From assembly GCA_964513075.1 (NCBI GenBank), contig CAZELR010000013.1, positions 1 to 64,000 on the forward strand: a DNA stretch of 64,000 bases, written 5' to 3'. The notes beneath the pieces were generated by a model. The model made no database searches and was not told the origin of the DNA. It saw only the letters and a program-made list of their open reading frames with translations. Origin of the DNA: DAOUBP01 sp964513075. GTDB lineage: Bacteria; Chloroflexota; Anaerolineae; CG2-30-64-16. Below, one piece after another: positions 59,858 through 64,000 of this stretch (positions are counted from its first letter, which is position 1; the number at the start of each line of letters is the position of its first letter). A program made the translations under genes and the position numbers.

Positions 59858-61651
59858 ATGATTCATCGTTATGATGTTATCGTCGTCGGCGCAGGTGGCG
59901 CCGGTCTCATGGCAGCGTTGTACGCCTCTCAGGGCGCTAAGACTGCGGTGATCAGCAAACTCTATCCTACCCGTTCGCACACGGGCACGGCCCAAGGCGG
60001 CATCGGCGCCGCGCTGGGGAATCTGGAAGAGGATCACCCGGAGTGGCACGTCTTTGACACCATTAAGGGCTCTGACTATCTGGCCGACCAGGATGCTGTG
60101 AAGATCCTCTGCGAAGAAGCCGTTGGCATGGTGTACGAACTGGAGCACATGGGGCTGCCGTTTGATCGCACGCCGGATGGCCGCATTTCGCAGCGCCCCT
60201 TTGGCGGCCATACGAACAACGTCACCAAGAAGCCGGTGCGTCGCGCCTGCCATGCAGCCGACCGTACGGGCCACATGATCCTGCAGACCGTCTACCAGCA
60301 GTGCATCAAGAACAATGTCACCTTCTACGACGAATACCAGATGGTCGACCTGCTGGTGAATGATCAGGGACAGGTAGCGGGTGTGGTGGCGGTCAACATC
60401 GACAGCGGCGAGATACACACCTTTCACGCCAAGGCCACGGTGTTCGCCACCGGCGGGTTCGGCCGCATCTGGAAGATCACCTCCAACGCATACGCGTTGA
60501 CCGGTGACGGCGCGGCGGCTGCGTTTCGCCGGGGCGTGCCCCTGGAGGACATGGAGTTCTTCCAGTTCCACCCGACCGGCATCAAGGGGCTGGGCATCCT
60601 GATCACGGAAGGCGTGCGCGGCGAGGGCGGTGTGCTGATCAATGGTCAGGGCGAGCGCTTCATGCCCAAGTACGCGCCTACGGTGAAAGATCTGGCTTCT
60701 CGTGATGTCGTCTCCCGCGCCATCTATCTGGAGATTCGCGAGGGCCGAGGCATCAAGGGCGAGGACTACGTCTACCTTGACGTGCGGCCGGAGACCGTGA
60801 ACCGCTACTTCGACGAGGATGGCATCAAGAACCCCGACGGCTCTCCGCGGCGCATTACCGCAGCCGAGATCGAAAAGAAGCTGCCCGATATCGCGGACTT
60901 CTGCCGCACCTACCTGGGCGTTGACCCCGTCAAGCAGCCGATGCCCATTCAGCCCACCGCACACTATGCCATGGGCGGCATCCCCACCGACAACGATGCC
61001 CGCGTGGCGCTGGATCCGGAGAACACGCCGATGCCGGGCTTCTACGCGGCGGGCGAGATTGCGTGCGTCTCGGTGCACGGCGCCAACCGTCTGGGCACCA
61101 ACTCCCTGGTCGATATCCTGGTCTTCGGCCGCCGCGCGGGCCAGAACGCGGCCATTTATGCCAACAGTGTGGACTGGCCTGCGCTCCCGCCCAACCCCGA
61201 CGCCGATGCCCGATCCCAGTTGGAGCGCCTCCGCCACAACGAGGGCAGCGAATCCGCCGGGCAAATCCGCAAGGACATGCGCACGCTCATGATGGACAAC
61301 GTGGGCGTCTTCCGTGCGCAGGAGCTGTTGAGCGAGGCCGTCGAGAAGTTAAAGGTCTTGCAGGAGCGCTTCAGCCGGGTGGCCATCATGGACAAGGGCC
61401 TGCGGTGGAACACGGAGTTGCTGGAGACCTGGGAACTGGGGTGCCTGCTGGATCTGGCCGAGGCGACCGCCATCGCCGCCCTGGCCCGCACCGAGAGCCG
61501 GGGCGCGCATGCGCGTGAAGACTACCCGCAGCGCGATGATGTCCGGTGGCTCAAGCATTCTCTGGCCTACCGTGGACCCGATGGCGTCATTCGTCTGGAC
61601 TACAAGCCTGTGCGGTTGGGCCTGTACGAGCCGGCCAAGCGTGTTTACTAG
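59858..61651 (+). CDS. sdhA: Succinate dehydrogenase flavoprotein subunit
   Basis: 597 residues. VIVVGAGGAGLMAALYAS binds FAD; RSHTGTAQGGIGAALGN holds His41, the covalent FAD attachment residue. HPTGIKGLG, the active-site Arg in SRAIYLEIREGRG and HGANRLGTNSL are intact. It oxidises succinate to fumarate in the cytoplasm. AAAGGGA precedes the ATG. Confidence 0.96.
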   Translation: MIHRYDVIVVGAGGAGLMAALYASQGAKTAVISKLYPTRSHTGTAQGGIGAALGNLEEDHPEWHVFDTIKGSDYLADQDAVKILCEEAVGMVYELEHMGLPFDRTPDGRISQRPFGGHTNNVTKKPVRRACHAADRTGHMILQTVYQQCIKNNVTFYDEYQMVDLLVNDQGQVAGVVAVNIDSGEIHTFHAKATVFATGGFGRIWKITSNAYALTGDGAAAAFRRGVPLEDMEFFQFHPTGIKGLGILITEGVRGEGGVLINGQGERFMPKYAPTVKDLASRDVVSRAIYLEIREGRGIKGEDYVYLDVRPETVNRYFDEDGIKNPDGSPRRITAAEIEKKLPDIADFCRTYLGVDPVKQPMPIQPTAHYAMGGIPTDNDARVALDPENTPMPGFYAAGEIACVSVHGANRLGTNSLVDILVFGRRAGQNAAIYANSVDWPALPPNPDADARSQLERLRHNEGSESAGQIRKDMRTLMMDNVGVFRAQELLSEAVEKLKVLQERFSRVAIMDKGLRWNTELLETWELGCLLDLAEATAIAALARTESRGAHAREDYPQRDDVRWLKHSLAYRGPDGVIRLDYKPVRLGLYEPAKRVY

Positions 61652-61665
61652 CCGTGGGGGCAGCT

Positions 61666-62367
61666 ATGAATGTAAAGGTTAAAATCCGTCGCTTCAACCC
61701 GGAAAAGGATCGCAAGCCGTACTGGGCAGAGTATGCGCTGGACGCGCAGCCTTGGGACCGGGTGGTCGACGTGCTGGTAAGCATCAAGGAAAACCAGGAT
61801 GGCACCCTGACCTTCCGCCGGTCCTGCGCCCACGGCATCTGCGGCTCCGACGCCATGGTGATCAACGGCCGGAACCGCCTGGCCTGTAAGGTTCTGGTCA
61901 AGGATCTCGGCAAACGGATCGTTGTGGAGCCCATACGCGGCCTGCCCGTCATCAAAGATCTGACGGTGGATATGGAGCCGTTCTTCCGTAAGTATCGCTC
62001 CATCAAGCCGTTCCTGATGAATGATGAGCCGCCGCCGTACACTGAGCGCCTGCAAAGTATCGAGGCGCGGGAGCGCTTTGACGATACCACCAAGTGCATC
62101 CTGTGCGCGGCCTGCACCACATCATGTCCCAGCTTCTGGGCCAGCGACAGCTACCTTGGTCCCGCAGCCATTGTGCAGGCGCATCGGTTCATCTTCGACG
62201 ATCGCGACCATGGCGCCCAGGTGCGCCTGGCGCTGCTGGCCGAGGCGGACGGCGTCTGGCGCTGCCGCACCGTCTACAACTGCGTAGAAGCGTGCCCGCG
62301 CGAAATCGACATCACACGTGCCATCGGCGAAGTCAAGAAGGCGATCCTGATCGGGGAAGTGAGCTGA
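61666..62367 (+). CDS. sdhB: Succinate dehydrogenase iron-sulfur subunit
   Basis: 233 residues from ATG 61666. The [2Fe-2S] ligands are Cys54, Cys59, Asp62 (as in E. coli) and Cys74; the second domain has CILCAACTTSCP and CRTVYNCVEACPR for [4Fe-4S] and [3Fe-4S]. It wires SdhA to the quinone site. The longer frame overlaps sdhA and was not used. Confidence 0.95.
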   Translation: MNVKVKIRRFNPEKDRKPYWAEYALDAQPWDRVVDVLVSIKENQDGTLTFRRSCAHGICGSDAMVINGRNRLACKVLVKDLGKRIVVEPIRGLPVIKDLTVDMEPFFRKYRSIKPFLMNDEPPPYTERLQSIEARERFDDTTKCILCAACTTSCPSFWASDSYLGPAAIVQAHRFIFDDRDHGAQVRLALLAEADGVWRCRTVYNCVEACPREIDITRAIGEVKKAILIGEVS

Positions 62368-62368
62368 G

Positions 62369-62392
62369 TGTAACGCAAGCCTTGGGCTTGTG
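62369..62392. repeat. REP-like palindrome after sdhB
   Basis: TGTAACGCAAGC followed by CTTGGGCTTGTG; the same TGTAACGCAAGC head as at 31127 and (inverted) 31774-31797, with a diverged 3' arm. Confidence 0.65.
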
Positions 62393-62405
62393 CCGCAACA
62401 GCAAA

Positions 62406-62439
62406 AAGACCCTAAGGGCTTCGAAACCCTTAGGGTCTT
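62406..62439. terminator. Bidirectional intrinsic terminator of the qcr-sdh operon
   Basis: 13-bp perfect stem AAGACCCTAAGGG (62406-62418), 8-nt loop and its complement (62427-62439), followed by GGCTTTTTT; five A residues (with the stem) precede it, so it can also stop the convergent PDZ gene. Confidence 0.9.
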
Positions 62440-62447
62440 GGCTTTTT

Positions 62448-62993
62448 TCAGTCCCCAGGCTGTTGCTGGAGCGCCGACAGATCCACATAATAGACGCCCA
62501 TGTAAGCCTGTTTTGCCTTGTCGGAAGACTCGCCCAACGTCAGGTTGAGGGCCAGCGTCTTCCCATTACGCACAACTCTCAGCTCGACGCGATCTCCTGG
62601 CTGGAAGGAGCTCACGACGGTGGCCAACGGATGGTCGGTATTGATTGAGATTTCGTTCACGCCGGTGATCACGTCGCCGACCTTGAGGCCGGCTTTCTCA
62701 GCAGGTGAGCCTGCAGCAACTTCGCGGATCAGCGCGCCGCTGCCGCCCAACAGGCCGGGCAACGATGGCAGTGCCGGCAGTTCGGGCGTTTCGGGCCGCA
62801 GGCTGGGCGCCTCGTCGCCTTCGATAGCGTTGCTGGGTAAAACGTCTCTCAGCCCCGCGCGCTCGCCGGCCTGCCGGCCGATCAGGAAGCCGGCCGCGCC
62901 CCCGCCCAACGCCCCCAGGCACAGCCCTAACAGCAGCGCAATGCCGCCGGCGATCAATGCAATAACGGCAGTTCGATCGTTCCTGGTTTCCAT
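62448..62993 (-). CDS. Membrane-anchored PDZ-domain protein
   Basis: 181 residues. One N-terminal transmembrane helix (about 8-38, glycine-rich) is followed by a Pro-rich linker and a PDZ domain (about 85-155) with GSPAEKAGLKVGDVITGVNE, the ligand-groove motif of DegP/site-2-protease PDZ domains. No protease domain is attached, so it may be an adaptor or regulator outside the membrane. AGGAGG lies 10 nt upstream. Confidence 0.75.
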   Translation of the reverse strand: METRNDRTAVIALIAGGIALLLGLCLGALGGGAAGFLIGRQAGERAGLRDVLPSNAIEGDEAPSLRPETPELPALPSLPGLLGGSGALIREVAAGSPAEKAGLKVGDVITGVNEISINTDHPLATVVSSFQPGDRVELRVVRNGKTLALNLTLGESSDKAKQAYMGVYYVDLSALQQQPGD

Positions 62994-63026
62994 GCTTCTT
63001 GATCCTCCTAACCGTGGATAGCTGCT

Positions 63027-63032
63027 ATTATA
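63027..63032 (-). promoter_or_regulatory. Extended -10 promoter of the PDZ gene
   Basis: Minus-strand TGATATAAT: TATAAT with a TGn extension, overlapping the mobA stop. No recognisable -35. Predicted start near 63020. Confidence 0.45.
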
Positions 63033-63723
63033 TCATAAAAGATGCTTCGCTCGTGCGTTTCAGGGCCTTCCAATCCTCCGGCGTATTGACGTTGAAGAAC
63101 GACATCCGCAGGGGGTCGTAGGCGGCGATCTCCTCAGCCGTCACCGCGCGTGTCTGCACGTCCGGCAGAAAGCTGTTCACGCGGCGCTCGCCTGCGGCCA
63201 GCCGCGCTGTGACTGCCGGCAAACAGCTCAGCCGGTAGAGCGCATGCAGCGGCTCCCAGGCCAGGTCGCCATCGGGGCCCGGAATCAGCGGCACAACCGC
63301 GTCGAACCCCTCGGCCAAACCCATCATCCACTCGATCAACGTCAGGTTTACGAACGGCATGTCGGCGGCCAGCGCCAGGGTCAGGTCATGGCGCGCAGCT
63401 GCCAGTCCCGCGTGGAGTCCCGCCAGCGGTCCCGCGGCTGGGTAAATGTCCGGCACGACGCGTGCGGGGTTGCCCTCCGCGGTGAGGCGGTCCGCCAGCG
63501 CCTGCAGGGGCGAGACGCTCCGGCCAGAAGCGGCCTCACCTCGCACAGAGTCTTCCGGGAACGCCTCGCCCCTGCTGCTGAACAACACCTCGCCCGCCAG
63601 CGGCAGCACGCGGCGCACGGCATGCTCGACCAGCGGCACACCGTCGAGCAGCATCCAGAGCTTGTCCTGACCCATGCGGCGGCTGCGGCCGCCGGCGAGG
63701 ATCAGCAGAGAGAGAGGTTCCAA
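63028..63723 (-). CDS. mobA: Molybdenum cofactor guanylyltransferase
   Basis: 231 residues. LLILAGGRSRRMGQDKLWMLL is the GTP-binding signature (split as LLILAGGRSRRMG and QDKLW), PLAGLHAGLAAA and ALAADMPFVN are the further conserved blocks. It attaches GMP to molybdopterin. The start is TTG at 63723 with only a weak GGGG upstream, so the start is uncertain. A molybdoenzyme must be encoded elsewhere. Confidence 0.85.
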   Translation of the reverse strand: MEPLSLLILAGGRSRRMGQDKLWMLLDGVPLVEHAVRRVLPLAGEVLFSSRGEAFPEDSVRGEAASGRSVSPLQALADRLTAEGNPARVVPDIYPAAGPLAGLHAGLAAARHDLTLALAADMPFVNLTLIEWMMGLAEGFDAVVPLIPGPDGDLAWEPLHALYRLSCLPAVTARLAAGERRVNSFLPDVQTRAVTAEEIAAYDPLRMSFFNVNTPEDWKALKRTSEASFMI

Positions 63724-63748
63724 ATTAAGATTGCCCCATCACCACTAG

Positions 63749-64000
63749 CTAAAATAGCACCGATGCCAGCTTTGTCCGATACTCACGCGTCAGCGCGTGC
63801 TCGTCACCCAATAGCGCGAAGATCGCCAACATCGCCTGGCGCGGCTCCCCATCCCGGTAGCGCTTATCGCGACGCAGCACATTGAGGAGCATGTCCATCG
63901 CCCCGCGCAGGTCCCCGCCCGCCAACGCCTGCGCAGCCTGCTGGTAGAGCGCGGCAATCTCCCCGCCGCCGTTAGCGCCGGACGACGCGAAGGCCAGGAG
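63749..64000 (-). CDS. C-terminal part of a thioredoxin/TPR protein (CnoX-like), 5' end beyond window
   Basis: The minus-strand frame is open from the window edge to TAG at 63749 and ends LGDEHALTREYRTKLASVLF, preceded by RYRDGEPRQAMLAIFALLGD. This is the characteristic ending of thioredoxin-domain proteins with C-terminal TPR-like repeats (YbbN/CnoX). The thioredoxin domain itself lies outside the window. Such proteins act as chaperone-redoxins. Confidence 0.7.
   Translation of the reverse strand, partial: LLAFASSGANGGGEIAALYQQAAQALAGGDLRGAMDMLLNVLRRDKRYRDGEPRQAMLAIFALLGDEHALTREYRTKLASVLF

Noticed and set aside
59582..61264. 560-codon minus-strand frame
   Set aside because: Antisense shadow of sdhD/sdhA; high GC leaves long open antisense frames throughout this window.

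Overview
The window looks like a chromosomal segment of a Chloroflexota bacterium, probably from the Anaerolineae/Caldilineae side of the phylum. The pointers are GC-rich DNA, secreted proteins and lipoproteins with long Thr/Pro (TPTPT) stalks, a secreted protein ending in WLPLILR, a b6f-like menaquinol:cytochrome c complex, and large numbers of short degenerate heptanucleotide repeats. The assignment rests on these traits, not on a marker-gene tree. No rRNA, tRNA, CRISPR array, IS element or prophage was recognised.

Layout. 1-2000: a sugar nucleotidyltransferase (runs off the left edge) and galE. 2199-3992: a secreted BNR/Asp-box protein with a stalk. 4040-12268: a leftward run with two MFS transporters, an alpha/beta hydrolase, mazG, a kinase-like protein of unknown role, a CbiR-like TIM barrel, an EcsC-like membrane protein and an MscS channel. 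12349-13596: rlmN, predicted leaderless. 13631-19936: a leftward cassette of three SH3b lipoproteins and a large GT39-type membrane glycosyltransferase. 20230-21420: an aromatic/aspartate aminotransferase. 21465-33866: one branched-chain amino acid operon, ilvB-ilvN-ilvC-leuA-leuC-leuD-cimA-leuB-(citrate synthase fragment)-ilvD. It is preceded by a promoter, a Leu/Val/Ile-rich leader peptide, an antiterminator segment and an intrinsic terminator, which is textbook attenuation. 33913-35362: a thiolase remnant, a 2-hydroxyacid dehydrogenase and a short GNAT protein. 35507-38017: copA. 38055-41061: fpg, amidase and rluE. 41190-45180: glycogen phosphorylase and a LuxR-type HTH/transmembrane/Kelch protein. 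45183-48581: an integrase-fold protein that lacks the catalytic residues, small unknown genes and a patatin. 48703-54320: acnA, icd and a sulfatase-like protein. 54525-56420: a GH13 branching-enzyme-like protein. 56422-62439: a respiratory operon qcrA-qcrB-qcrC-sdhC-sdhD-sdhA-sdhB with a near-consensus promoter and a strong terminator. 62448-64000: a PDZ membrane protein, mobA and the end of a thioredoxin/TPR protein.

How it fits together. The anabolic core makes valine, leucine and isoleucine. Isoleucine can be made through citramalate (CimA sharing LeuCDB), and leader translation appears to sense all three products. AcnA, Icd and SDH supply TCA steps; SDH feeds menaquinol to QcrABC in the same transcription unit. 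Glycogen phosphorylase and a branching-like GH13 enzyme handle alpha-glucan.

The most unusual signal is a family of degenerate 7-bp tandem repeats (words such as ACGCANN, GGNGTCA, GACGRAY, NNAAATC, AATCGGC, NNGCCAN). They occur between genes and also inside conserved genes without breaking the frame: acnA (three clear tracts), rlmN, copA and the GT39 gene. They resemble the short tandemly repeated repetitive (STRR) sequences known from heterocystous cyanobacteria. A separate palindrome family (CGCAAGCTGCC...), three stacked palindromes inside the GT39 gene, and gene remnants (thiolase tail, citrate synthase C-terminal part) point to an actively reshaped genome.
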